Below are positions 1-11,203 of a stretch of DNA of 64,000 bases, in pieces. The notes below the pieces were generated by a model. That model had not been told where the DNA came from and did no database searches. It was given only the letters and a program-made list of their open reading frames with translations. The translations under genes were made by a program, and so were the position numbers. Position 1 is the first letter of the stretch. Each line of letters starts with the position of its first letter. The stretch is from Hevea brasiliensis. Its lineage: Eukaryota; Streptophyta; Magnoliopsida; Malpighiales; Euphorbiaceae. The stretch covers positions 43,084,750-43,148,749 of the forward strand of contig NC_079509.1 in assembly GCF_030052815.1 (NCBI RefSeq), written 5' to 3'.

Positions 1-10
1 TCAAAAACTT

Positions 11-22
11 GCTCTGATACCA
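11..22 (-). other. Primer binding site (tRNA-Met type), edge of an off-window retrotransposon
   Basis: Reverse complement reads TGGTATCAGAGC, complementary to the 3' end of plant initiator tRNA-Met. It lies 8 bp inside the LTR end at position 31, so bases 1-30 are the first internal bases of a minus-strand element whose coding body lies left of the window. Confidence 0.9.
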
Positions 23-766
23 CTAAAACATGTCACACCTTACCCCTCTGTAAGGCATAACATGATCCCGTAGAATACCTAATGAACTACCGAACTTCAC
101 CTACCGATAACTCATTAGGTACCCAATAAGGGATTTTAAAACAATTTTCTTATTTTTGATAAGTGGTGAGCATTTTCTAGTAAGTACTTAAAACATTTAG
201 TTAAAATTAAAACTAGTTAATATTTTTGATCCATTTTAGTTTTCCGCAAATTCTATAAAAATTTTGACAGAATTTCCTCTGTATTTTGAGAAAACCGTTC
301 TTCAAATACCTGTAAAAAGCACTTCTAAAAATTTTTCTCAACCACTACTTCAATTTCATACTCAATCCCAATCAATTTCTCAACACATTTATCAACTTTC
401 AAATTTCAAATCCACTATCCAACGATCATCAAGATATTAGCAATCCATTTCATTCAAATTAAATAAAATAGTTGTACTCATATTTCATTAGAGACAAAAT
501 AATTTATATACATTCTTATAAACTTTACATCAAAAGAAATACAACTAAACTTTATTACAAATTTCATATAAAATTTTCTTGTACAAGCTGCTCAAAACCC
601 ATTTACATGTCCATACATTTATGTGCAATATATACATCAAAAGAAATATTTATAGTTATGGTATAAATTATACCCAAAGACTTCAAGCTGATGACTCCTC
701 ACACCTCAGCAGCTCAGTCTGCTGCTCCTCTAGTCTCTGTATCTGCGACAGCAATAGAGGCTATCG

Positions 767-784
767 CTGAGTACTAGGACTCAG
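767..784 (-). promoter_or_regulatory. Conserved LTR hairpin (subfamily A)
   Basis: Arms ctgagt (767-772) and actcag (779-784) pair around a 6-base loop, followed by the conserved tgg and gcgatagc flanks. The same structure recurs in every LTR long enough to contain it. Confidence 0.6.
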
Positions 785-3155
785 TGGTACACAACATACT
801 AAAATAATTTTTATGCAAAATATAAATCACGTTTATTTAAAAAATTTGACTAAACATGAACATTAAACACAAAACATGAATTATGAGGTTTTAATGCAAA
901 CCAAGTTCATTTCAAAGTATCAAAACACGTTTCATAAATCCCACAGTTAAATCATGCCATTCGAAACAAATAGAATCTCAATAGCCAGAGGCTAAATAGA
1001 AATCACATCACAAGGCTAGCTAGCTCAAATATATGGATATCCATTCAAATCCTCTTCTACTGGCACACCTCAACACTACTCCAGAGAATGAATCAAAATT
1101 CGAAACTAATTACCCCCACTAATCGTGTTAGTGAGGTGTTCAAATATATGGTCATGATACTGTGGTTTCAAAACTTATCTTAATAATTTGTTGAACATTG
1201 TCATTTCAAAAATACACAATAACTTCCAACAATTTAAGTCAAAACATCATAACTAATGTCACAAATAAATTCTCAATAATTCAAAGCAAATGTAAAATAC
1301 AAATTTCATTCACTTTATCAACACATTTTAAAGCATAGTGATGTTGTGCACAAACCTCAAATGAGTCGCCTTTTGGCCTTAACTCGACTCCTCGGGTTCT
1401 GTCCCGGTATTCTTTTCCACTGAAACACACAATTTTATAGTGTTTTAGTACCATAATTTAACATAAATCCAAAAATAAATTTAACTTCACTTATACCTAG
1501 CTCTAACGTGCTAATTTCGACGTTCTTGAAATTTTTGTGTTTCGGGTTACTATTCACTACACTATTCAAGTCAAATTGTTGACTTTTTAAGGCTTAATAG
1601 GTATGAGAACTCAACTTCACCCACAAACCACATTTTGACCATTAAATTTGTTGGTTTTGGTCATTTTCTCAAAGCTTAAGTTATTTTGGCAAAATTGTCA
1701 ATTTTCGGTTTTGGTGCTCCGAAGTTGCACTGTTCCATTGGTCAATCTACTGTTGAAATTTGGCAAAACTTCCTTCATAGAAAATGTTCCTTATTGTCTT
1801 AAGTGTATTCTCATTTTTGGATCACCCCAATCGGAGTTTTGTAGCTCAAGTTATAGCCAAAATACGCTTCGCTCATATGCAATCGCTCATGCTAAGATTT
1901 TGGTTCTGACAGATTTTTGGTCCAATTTTGTTCAGTAATTTGATCAAGTTAAGTTCATAATTTGGTCTAACTTTCTTCATATGAAATGTTCTACTATGTC
2001 TTAGGTTTCCATCGGTTCAAGAATCACCTAAATCCGAGTTTCCTAGAGAGAGTTATAGCCCTTCAAACATTACTGCTCAAATGGAATTCTGCAGAATCGC
2101 AGGTACAGTAACTCAACTTTGCTCAATAATTTGAATGGGTTAATGGCATAATTTGGGGTGGTGTTCTTCATGAAAGTTTTAGATCTATATCTTATCTAAT
2201 TTTCGGTAAAATTTCAGGTCAATTTGACCTCTCTAGCTCAAATTATGACCAAATGAACAGTTACTGTTCATTTGGTCAGTTTGGTGCAGAGGCAGCCTGC
2301 TCTCATTTCACTTTGGTCAATTGGTTCACCAAGTTTTAGTCTGGTTTTGGCCATGGTTCCTTAATGAAAATTGTGCTATTTTATGTCTATTTTCATCCCC
2401 AATTGGTGGTATATCAATTGGACTTGTAAAATTTCCGTTTTGGTCCTTCAAAGTTGGTTTGGTCATTTGACCTACGAATTTGGTTTTCATTCCAACAATT
2501 CCCACACATCTCTTTTGGTCATTATTGACCATTTTTCATCTCATAATAGACCAAAGTCATCATTTAAGCATTTCTCCAAAATTTGGTTTACAAACCCTAG
2601 CATTCAAACCCTAATTTCACTACTTTGTTGCCATTAACAAATTCAAAATTCCAAACTATCATCATTAAACCAATTAAGTCTTTTAAACTCATTTTAACTC
2701 ATTTAATTCATGCAATTTATACTCCCTTCAACCAGGCCAAAATTTCAGCAATGGTCCTTCCCCATATTTGTTTCATTTAATCAAGTTATAAGCTCACTTA
2801 AATACCTAAACATGCATTTGAAGTAGAAAATTGAAAGTTAGCACACTAACCTTTGCTTTGGATTCTAAATCTTCAATTTTCCTCTCCTTTTCTTCTTTCT
2901 TTCTTGCGCTTAAGTTGAGATTGCAAGGTCTAGTGAGGTATTTAAGGGAGTTATGTAGTTTGGGTGAATAAATTTAAGCTTAGATGTAGGCTTAAATGAA
3001 GGATTTTCATGGAGGGTTTATGGGGGAAGGATGGGGCGGCAACCAAGGGAGAAGAAGACCTTTTTCTAAATTTTTTTTCTTTTGTTTTCTTTATCTTTAT
3101 CCCTTTTTGAAGACCAAAATTCCCAATTTAATAGAATAATTTAATTAATCTTTTA

Positions 3156-3175
3156 TGACATCATTCATGATGTCA
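3156..3175. promoter_or_regulatory. TGACATCA palindrome in LTR A
   Basis: A 20-base near-perfect palindrome with outer arms TGACATCAT/ATGATGTCA. It resembles a bZIP-type half-site pair. Related palindromes occupy the same relative place in the other LTR subfamilies. Confidence 0.5.
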
Positions 3176-3743
3176 TCACCTTTGACTTTTCTAACTTCTT
3201 TCTTTTTTTTTATTTATTTTTTTCTATTAGTTCTTTAATTTAATTCTCGATTCCGAAATTTTCTTTTCTCCGATTTTATTTGACAGTTAGGTCAGGAGTC
3301 AGCTCTTAGGGTCAATTTACCAAATTGCCCCTCGCCGGTTCATCCCGGTTTGCAAATAATCCAATATTTCTTCCGGTTTCCTGACCTAATTATTTGACTG
3401 ACTTAACAGTTCTTTTTCGTGATTTTCTCTTTTCCACTGTGTCCATAAGGGTCCTAAGGACCGCGGCGTCACATTTTACGGTTCGAAATTTGAGTTTAAA
3501 ATGACTTCGCAGTCATTCCCGAGGAGGTCACTCATCGCTGTGACTCTCGGCTCGTTTAACCTCTTATGTTCATTTTTTCTTATTTATAGTTAACTAATTA
3601 AACATTACTAATTATTTGTGTTTATGGTTTCTCAAGTTGTCTTAAGTGTGGCTCTAATCTCCTTAATTGTCCGGACCGACACCGGTCACCGGAACAATGA
3701 AATATACCAGGCTATACCAATAGGGGTGTTACACTAAGTCCAC

Positions 3744-3751
3744 TATTTATA
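3744..3751 (+). promoter_or_regulatory. TATA-like box of tandem unit A
   Basis: TATTTATA sits at the same place in all three tandem units (3744, 8382 variant TGTTTATA, 38651), just upstream of a C-rich then A-rich stretch. It is a plausible core promoter for transcription toward the CT-rich modules; this is inference. Confidence 0.4.
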
Positions 3752-3904
3752 CCACCCTCCACCACGTCCCCTAAAAACCCATCAGCTATAAAAAAAAAAA
3801 AAAAAATTCAACCCTACTCTGCTCTCCCTCTAAAATTTTGCTGTAGATCAACTTTATGTAAGAAATTTAGTAATCATTTATTGCTTATTTCTCTTTGATT
3901 ATAG

Positions 3905-4977
3905 AGGAAACAAAAGGTAAATAAATATAGTTAGAGTTAATTTTTTATTATTCATGCTATAATAAAATATTATATAATAATATATTTATCTAATAATATC
4001 TAATATATTTTTTTATATGCTAATAATATTTTTATCTCTGTGTCTCTCCCTCTATTTATAGATAAATTAAAGCCCATTGAATTTTGAGGTAATTTTATTT
4101 TAAAATAATTTTATTATTATTATTAATGTTAAATAATAATGATATAATAACAATTACTATAGTATGATTTGTTATAAACTCCAATAAAAATACTATTTAT
4201 TAAAATTTTTGCACACTCTAATAAAGAAAATAATATTTTTTATAAGTGTAATAGTATAATTTTTTTTATTATTGTTGCTAGATAATATTTTTATAATAAA
4301 AATGACAGTAAAATAATTTTTTGTAATACTTTAATATCTCCCTCTCCCTCTCTTTGTCAGTATCTCTTTCTCTCAGCTTGTAAAAAAAGTAAAGTGCAGT
4401 GCATTTTCAGGTATTATTTTAGTTATTGATATTATATTATAAATTGTTGTAGTATAATTTTTTATGACCCTCTAATCTCTCCCTCTCTCCCTCTCTCTCG
4501 ACCTGTAGAGAATTTAAAGGTGCAATGAATTTTGAGGTAATTTTTTATTTTAAGATTTTTTTTTATGTTAAATACTAACTTTATAAGAAAAATTAGTATA
4601 ATATAATTATTTATAATACTATAAAGAACTATTGTTTATTAAAATTCGTAGACACTGTAAAAGAAAATAATATTTTGCAAGTCAAACAGTAAATTTTTTT
4701 TATTATTGTTGTTAAATAATTATTTTATAATAAAAATTACTATTATATAATTTTTTGTAACACTTTAATCTTTCTCTCCCTCTATATTTTTCTATCAATA
4801 TCTCTTTCTCTCAACCTGTAGTAAAAGTAAGTTTCAGTGCATTTTGACGTATTTATTTAACTATTGATGCCATATTACAAATTGTTGTACTATAATTTTT
4901 TATGACACTCTAATCTCTCCTTCTCTCTCTCTCTCTCTTTCTGGCTATAGAGAAATTAAGGTGCAGTGAATTTTGAG
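3905..4977 (+). repeat. Exon-like module array in unit A
   Basis: Six short modules follow one pattern: pyrimidine tract, (c/t)ag, 12-28 nt, then GT. Bodies are 3905-3916 (AG before, GT after), 4062-4088 (AG, GT), about 4383-4410 (acceptor degraded, GT kept), 4509-4536 (AG, GT), 4822-4848 (AG, GT) and 4951-4977 (AG kept, donor GT changed to AT). The common body ends GTGCAGTGAATTTTGAG or a variant. Spacing alternates about 126-129 and 313-321 bp, because a block of about 440 bp is itself repeated. The bodies contain stops in some frames, so they could only be untranslated leader exons. Splicing is not shown. Confidence 0.55.
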
Positions 4978-5891
4978 ATAAATTTTACTTTGAGCTAATT
5001 TTTTTTATTATTCATATTATATTTTTTTAATTATTGATGTTAAATACAAAATTTATAATAAAAAATTCTATAATATAATTTTTTATAATACTATAAAAAA
5101 ATTACTATTGATTAAAATTCCTGTACACTCTAAAAAAAATATTTTTTTGTAAGTGTAAAAGTAAACTTTTTTTAATTATTATTGTTAAATAATATTTTTA
5201 TAATAAAAATAACTGTTGTATAAAATTACTGTTATGAATCTTAAGTTAATTTTTATTTTGAGGTATTTCAAAATATAAAATTAAATTATATATATCTTTA
5301 TAATGTTTATCAAATATAAAGTTTTATCAATTGCTCATAAAATATAAGATATTATTTTGTTATATTTTTATAAAAAAATATTTTAGAGAAAATTAATTAA
5401 CAATTATTTAAGAAATAAAATTTAATTTAAATTTAATAATTATAGAATTATTAAAAATTTATTTTAAATTTAAATTACATTTAACATAATTAATTAAAAA
5501 TTTTAACCTCCATAAAATTTTAGTATGATTTTAAAAATATAAAATATAAAAAATAAATATTAAATTATAATATTAAAATAAGCTAAACGGTAAAACCAAT
5601 AGTTACTCCTTAACTAAGCTCCAAAAATCTAAATGGATGTCGACCAAAGCTTCAAAAATCTGCATGGATGTGGACCAAGAAAAATCTAAACTGATATGCC
5701 TAAAATATCCCTGAATTAAGAAAGAAAAGAAACAGAGATCAAAATCAAGAAAAGCAAAGCGGTTTGCCGACCATCTGTTGCCACCTGGCACCAGGACATT
5801 GACTTTCTTCAATTCTGTGTATTTTTTTTGTTATTGATAGTTGCAAGGGCAATGTTGTCTAACAACTTTTATTTTTTATTATTATTTATTG

Positions 5892-5894
<3 letters not shown>

Positions 5895-5955
<61 letters not shown>
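5895..5955. repeat. (TA)n microsatellite
   Basis: About 61 bp of uninterrupted TA repeats in unit A. Confidence 0.98.
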
Positions 5956-5957
<2 letters not shown>

Positions 5958-7345
5958 CCTGTCCATTCTTTGGTTTGGCGTTCTCCTAATTAAAAACCTA
6001 TTTATTGCCAAATCATCTCATTCTTATCTTCCACTAATCTTATTATTTTTTCCCCTTATATTATAATATAATAAATTGGATGATGTTATGGATTTTGCAC
6101 AATTTTTTAATTATAAAATTGCATCAAGTTTCTTATTTATTTTTAATTTATGAAAATTCAATTAACCAAATTAATCAAATAGTAGTTAATAGACTTATAA
6201 CACTCTCCATTAATAATTTTTTCATAAAAAATAATAAATCTCATAATTAGTGTATTGACATTTCTACTTAAAATCTCATAAATCTTTATATATCTAAAAA
6301 AAAAAATCACTGAGACATTATAGAGTTCATTATCTTTAAACTTTTATGCCAACCATAGAATTGAGGGGATGCATGTGGAAGCAAATTTTTGTAATTCTCT
6401 AGCTGTAAAGCTATTTACACATCTAATAGAAGACTCTAATTTTAAAATCTTGAGTAATATAGTCGCTTTTTAAAATTCTGGTAGTGGGGCTACTCTTTTC
6501 ATTCTTTAACAGTTATTAATAATTAGGCTATTTTTACTTCATCTATCGATTCATCTTTAATAGCAAAGCTACTCAAACTCGAGTAGTTGGGACGACTTTT
6601 AATTTTCTTTGCCTCCCTTCTGTGATAGGCATTAAGAAGCTTTGAATACTTTTATATTTGTATAGTTTTAGATTATATAAAACTTCTTATTGGTCAAATA
6701 CGTCATCACGCAACTATGCTATATGGGATTTGCTCATAGAACACTTAAACTAATTTTTTATTTTAGCCTATTAAACACTTAAACTTCTTAAATTGATTAT
6801 ACTTAATTACAAATTTAAACAATTTAATAAACATGAACCATGCAGGCGATTACTTGTCTATTTTACGCTAAATGTCAAAAAAACATACATGTTGAATGTT
6901 CAAAAACATGGTCAGACCTATTTTCCAAGAAAGATAATATATACATATACATGCAGAAAAGCTCAACAACTTTGTCCCTCTCGCTTTAATATGCTTTCTT
7001 CTCTTATCCATTTATGTTCTTTGATTCCCTCTTACTCCAAGCTTGCCCAATAATTAATCTTTCTCTCATTTTTCTCCATTGACTACCTCCATTCCATCTA
7101 AAACAATTGTTGCTCATTCGCACGCTTTCCATCATCTCCCTCCACTTCATTTCAAATAACTATTGCTCAATATTTGAGTTTTTTTTATTTCTTTTTATTT
7201 TTAAGAAAAAAAAATCTTGAATCCCATAAAGGAAAATACAACGTTGATGTCTAATAATTCTCTTGCACATGACAAAGTGGAATTTAAACACACGTTATTT
7301 TTATCAACAACATTGCATAATAACAAATACAGAATCCAGATGCAG

Positions 7346-7347
<2 letters not shown>

Positions 7348-7402
<55 letters not shown>
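7348..7402. repeat. (TA)n microsatellite
   Basis: About 55 bp of TA repeats; the matching tract in unit B is at 15946-15994, next to the outer element's insertion site. Confidence 0.98.
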
Positions 7403-7407
<5 letters not shown>

Positions 7408-8147
7408 TGATGTAGCAATATTTTTATCAAGACAATATCAACAGTACTCAACAAAGCTCATTTGTGCCTACACAAGCAACAAGTTTCATCACAAAGGACA
7501 TGCCAAATTGACATTAAAAAAAAAATAGCAGAGTTTTAAGACATACACAATTCCAAGCTTTCCATCTCCATAAAGAATAAAGACAAACTCAAAACAAGTA
7601 CGCTGATGGTCATCTCATATATGTTTATGAAAAGAAAATGTCTTCTGCCCACTACATACGTCGATTTGAAATATAACTACCGAAATGAATATGGTGTTTG
7701 TAAATCCAATAGCAATAGTTGTAGTAAGAAGTTGAGTGTTGCCCTTAATTCCAACATCCTTGGGGAAATTACCCAGATGGTATAATTTAAAAATTAAATT
7801 ACCAAAAGGGGGTGAGGGAAAAATTATTTACAAAAAGGGAGCATTTTTGGTGACGTCGAGGAAAGAGACAAGTAGACTCATTCATGAGTAGCGACTAAGG
7901 ACCAATTTGTAACAAAAAACCTCCTTTTGAACTGAAATGTAAAAAAAAAAAAAAAAAATTAGAAGGTCAGACGCAGCTGGGTGCTAACCATACTAGATCT
8001 GGCTGCACTCAATAGTACAGATTCTCTCGTTTTGCAAAAAAGGATCTTATTTTACAAAAAAGGAAAACGTTAAAAAAAAAAAGACGAAGTGTGGGCAGCT
8101 GGGTGCTACCCATGATAGCGTCTAGCTGCCACGTTGTTAGACGCGGC

Positions 8148-8319
8148 AGCTAGCCGCTACCAAAGATAGTGCCCAGATACCCATCAGCCTCTCATTTTGC
8201 ATGGCGTTAGATCTCGTTTCGCGTGGCATCAGCAACTAGTTGCAACCAAAGGTAGCGCCCAAATACCCATCAGCCTCGAATTTCGCGTGGCGTCAGATCT
8301 CGTTTTATGTGGCGTCAGA
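8148..8319. repeat. 86-bp direct repeat in the GC-richer end of unit A
   Basis: Copies 8148-8233 and 8234-8319 share accaaag(a/g)tag(t/c)gccca(g/a)atacc and the GCGTCAGATCTCG-type block at an offset of exactly 86 bases. The surrounding 7975-8371 is clearly less AT-rich than the rest of the unit and is dense in GCGTC/GACGC words. Confidence 0.8.
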
Positions 8320-8675
8320 ACTCGTGAAAGAGTGGTCTCGTCCTGTAGGTAGACGCGAATAGTGGTAGCGTCTAAGTCCACTGTTTATACCACCCTCCAC
8401 CACGTCCCCTAACAACCCATCAGCTATTAAAAAAAAAAAAAAAAAATTTCAACCCTACTTTGCTCTCCCTCTAAAATTTTGCTGTAGATCAACTTTGTGT
8501 AGGAAATTTAGTAATCATTTATTTGCTTATTTCTCTTTGATTATAAAGGAAACACAAGGTAAATAAATATATTTAGAGTTAATTTTTTATTATTCATGCT
8601 ATAATAAATATTATATAATAATATATTTATCTAATAATATCTGATATATTTTTTTATATGCTAACAGTATTTCTA

Positions 8676-8681
<6 letters not shown>

Positions 8682-8718
<37 letters not shown>
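8682..8718. repeat. (CT)n microsatellite, pyrimidine tract of an exon-like module
   Basis: Uninterrupted CT run directly upstream of the atttatag acceptor-like end of the module body 8727-8753. Confidence 0.97.
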
Positions 8719-8720
<2 letters not shown>

Positions 8721-9022
8721 TTATAGATAAATTAAAGGCCATTGAATTTTGAGGTAATTTTATTTTGAGATAATTTATTATTATTATTAATGTTAAATAA
8801 TAATGATCTAATAACAATTACTATAGTATGATTTGTTATAAACTCCAATAAAAATACTATTTATTAAAATTTTTGCACACTCTAATAAAGAAAATAATAT
8901 TTTTTATAAGTGTAATAGTATAATTTTTTTTATTATTGTTGTTAGATAATATTTTTATAATAAAAATGACAGAAACATATTTTTTTGTAATACTCTAATA
9001 TCTCCCTCTCTCTCTCTTTGTC

Positions 9023-9027
9023 AGTAT
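9023..9027. repeat. Target site duplication agtat, left copy
   Basis: Identical to 12866-12870; together they flank the solo LTR 9028-12865. The uninterrupted sequence in units A and C confirms the site. Confidence 0.95.
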
Positions 9028-9670
9028 TATCACACCTTACCCCTCTGTAAGGCATAACATGATCCCGTAGAATACCCAATAAACTACAGAACTTCACCTA
9101 TCGATAATTCATTAAGTACACTATAAGGGATTTTAAAACCATTTTCTTACATTTTGGAAGTTGTGAGCATTTTAGTAGGAATTAAAATCATTTAATTGAA
9201 GTTTCAAAACTAGTTAAAACTTTTGCCCATTTTATTTTTCCGCAAATTTTATAAAAATTTCGGCAGAGTGCTATCTGTATTTTGAGAAAACAGTTCTTCA
9301 AATACCTGAGAAAAACACTTCCAATAAATTTTTCACAACTCCTAACCCAAATCAACTCAATTCCCTTTCATTCCACAGTTCAACAAAAAATTGTCATCTC
9401 AAAATATTTCATCATTTCATTCAATAAAACTAATTTATATTCACAAATTTAATTTATAGATATAAAATAAAAAAATAATATTATTACAATTTATTATACA
9501 ACTGCTCGACTTTACATTGATACATAAAACATTACAATATTTACATCAATTAACTACAAGGGTATAAATAAATACCCGTACAAAAGTGATCAAAGAAGTT
9601 CTTGTCAATCCAGCAGCTCACTTTGCTACTTTTTCCTTGCCCTTATCTGCGACAGCAAAATAAGCTATCG

Positions 9671-9690
9671 CTGAGTATAAAAATACTCAG
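9671..9690 (-). promoter_or_regulatory. Conserved LTR hairpin (subfamily B)
   Basis: Eight-base arms ctgagtat and atactcag around a 4-base loop, flanked by the conserved gcgatagct and gtgcac words. Confidence 0.65.
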
Positions 9691-10811
9691 TGGTGCACAA
9701 TAAAAATTGAAATGCAGTACATAAAATATTTCTTGACAAATTCACAATTGGAATATTTCATAATCACATTTCACAATTTATCAAAACTCATTATAGCACA
9801 AATTTGGTCAAATAATTTAATAAACACAGTGTTGCCAATTCATACACAACTTAAGTCATGACACAAAATTTTCGATCAATGCCGTGTTATACACCACGAC
9901 AAAGTAATCTACAACCCCACTAATTGAAATCAATGAGGGAGGTGGCTAGCTAGCTAATGAGTACTCATGCGATCTACAACATCAATTGGTAAACCAAAGA
10001 GGGAGGAAATTAATCGATCTCAACCCCATAAATGGAGGAGGAATAATAAGACACTATCATGCTAAGTGTGAATCAGAAATCTATTTCAAACATTTTATTC
10101 AATTATTGCATACAAAAATCAAATCAATTTCCAAAGTTACAATTTTATCACAAAGTGACAATACAAAAGTTCTTAAACTCATAATGCGTACTAAATCAAA
10201 TTTTCAAGGATAAAATGCTTAAATAGAGTTTATTGTGCACAAACCTGACGTGAGTCGCCTCTAGGCCTTGACTCAGTCTCTTAGACTTTCTGAGTCTTTT
10301 TCAGCTGAAACACAAAATTTATAGTGTCTCAGTATCTTTACTTCATAACAATTCCAATAAATAATTCTAATGTTTAAACTTATATTCTTGCAAATTTTAT
10401 GTTGAGGTTACTATTTATGGTACTATTCAAGTCAATTTATTGACTTTCTAAGGCTTAATAGGTATGGGAACTCCAACTTCACCCACATACCACAATTTGG
10501 TCATCAATTTTGTTGGTTTTGGTTGTTTTCTCAAAACTTAGGTCTTTTAGGCAAAATTACAAAATTTCAGTTTTAGTGTCTTATGTTGCACTCTTCTATT
10601 GGTCATTTTGCTGTTAGAATTGGGCTAAGTTTTCTTCATAGAAATTGTCCCTTAATGTCTTAACTTTATTCTCCTTTTTGAATCACTCCATTTGGAGTTT
10701 TGTAGCTCAAGTTATAGCCATTTGAATCATAGTTGCCGGATTAGACTTAACCCAGATTTCTGGCCACCAAACTGGTTTTGACAGTTTTAGGTCACCAAAT
10801 TTGGGTGGCTA

Positions 10812-10962
10812 TGTAACACCCTAGGCAAATCCCACATCGACAAAACACGGGAGAGATGCTGGGTTTATAAGTTGGTGGTTCGTAACCCCTAGTGACGCGT
10901 TTTAAAACCGTGAGGGCTTTAGCCCAGAGCAGACAATATCACTAGTGGGACGGGCCATTACA
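10812..10962 (+). repeat. TRIM left LTR
   Basis: 151 bp, TG...CA ended, identical by eye to 11053-11203. It contains the CCCACATCG and GGGTTTATAAG words typical of plant TRIM LTRs; the latter includes a TATAA-like box. Confidence 0.96.
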
Positions 10963-10966
10963 TTTG

Positions 10967-10978
10967 TGGTATCAGAGC
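10967..10978 (+). other. TRIM primer binding site
   Basis: TGGTATCAGAGC, 4 bp after the left LTR, complementary to initiator tRNA-Met. Confidence 0.95.
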
Positions 10979-11037
10979 CGCTCCGCGTGCAACCTTGAAC
11001 GATGGTGGGGCAAACCTCAGCGAGGATGCTGAGTCCC

Positions 11038-11051
11038 ATAAGGGGGGTGGA
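11038..11051 (+). other. TRIM polypurine tract
   Basis: A G-rich purine run (ataaggggggtgga) immediately before the right LTR, as needed for plus-strand priming. Confidence 0.85.
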
Positions 11052-11052
11052 T

Positions 11053-11203
11053 TGTAACACCCTAGGCAAATCCCACATCGACAAAACACGGGAGAGATGC
11101 TGGGTTTATAAGTTGGTGGTTCGTAACCCCTAGTGACGCGTTTTAAAACCGTGAGGGCTTTAGCCCAGAGCAGACAATATCACTAGTGGGACGGGCCATT
11201 ACA
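11053..11203 (+). repeat. TRIM right LTR
   Basis: Identical by eye to the left LTR, followed directly by the ggcta duplication. Confidence 0.96.

Larger units (their letters stand above)
31..3733 (-). mobile_element. 5' LTR of a minus-strand Ty3/gypsy Tekay/Del-like element (LTR subfamily A)
   Basis: In minus orientation this 3703-bp segment starts TGTAACACCCC and ends TGTGACA, with the PBS directly beyond it, so it is the 5' LTR. It is recognisably homologous along its length to the LTRs at 20380-23906 and 28798-31716, sharing the hairpin near 767-784, the start region with CCGGTGACCGG, and the terminal block with GAAGAACTGTTTTCTC. The right end abuts ctaag (3734-3738). The matching uninterrupted site in the next tandem unit also reads ctaag (8372-8376), so ctaag is the likely target duplication; its partner lies outside the window. 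No coding capacity is expected or seen inside; the short open frames are chance. Confidence 0.9.
5210..7760. other. AT-rich part of tandem unit A, no gene seen
   Basis: Low-complexity AT-rich DNA, with many poly-A/T and short repeats. Open frames of 63-103 codons are either encoded by (TA)n or lack family features. A 69-codon minus frame at 5603-5812 is matched by a 63-codon frame in unit B, but this is explained by the segmental duplication. Confidence 0.6.
3734..8371 (+). repeat. Tandem unit A (about 4.64 kb, head-to-tail with unit B)
   Basis: From ctaagtccac at 3734 to the base before the same sequence at 8372, the unit aligns along most of its length with unit B once B's two insertions are removed, and its first 1.5 kb aligns with unit C. 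Order: TATA-like box, poly-A run, CT-rich exon-like modules (3905-4977), very AT-rich filler, (TA)n tracts at 5895 and 7348, then a GC-richer end (7975-8371) with an 86-bp direct repeat. One difference from B is the (TA)n at 5895, which replaces about 85 bp found after 14463 in B. No convincing protein is encoded. The unit probably derives from the promoter and 5' leader of the PMD gene or of the element carrying it. Confidence 0.85.
8372..9027 (+). repeat. Tandem unit B, first piece
   Basis: Starts with the same ctaagtccac as unit A and follows unit A base for base apart from point changes and a long (CT)n. It holds the TATA-like TGTTTATA at 8382-8389 and module body 8727-8753 (AG before, GT after). 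The earliest module near 8547 has lost its TAG. The piece ends in the agtat target copy (9023-9027) at the solo LTR. Confidence 0.85.
10812..11203 (+). mobile_element. Complete TRIM (terminal-repeat retrotransposon in miniature)
   Basis: This 392-bp element has two 151-bp terminal repeats that I read as identical, both starting TGTAACACCC and ending GCCATTACA. Between them are 90 bp holding a tRNA-Met primer binding site (10967-10978) and a purine tract (about 11038-11051). A perfect 5-bp target duplication ggcta lies at 10807-10811 and 11204-11208. There is no coding capacity, so it must move using proteins from another element. Identical LTRs and an intact duplication suggest a recent insertion. 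It sits inside the solo subfamily B LTR and is absent from the other B LTRs. Confidence 0.96.

Noticed and set aside
5603..5812. Minus-strand 69-codon frame conserved as a 63-codon frame at 14135-14326
   Set aside because: Conservation is fully explained by the tandem duplication; no family motif, no promoter or start context, and unit C lacks it.
7217..7528. Open frame with a long Tyr-Ile repeat (also 15883-16143)
   Set aside because: Encoded by the (TA)n microsatellite; not a protein gene.
8611..8817. Minus frame rich in Arg-Glu
   Set aside because: Produced by the (CT)n tract.
10902..11084. 60-codon minus frame
   Set aside because: Lies entirely inside the TRIM, across its left LTR, PBS and right LTR start.
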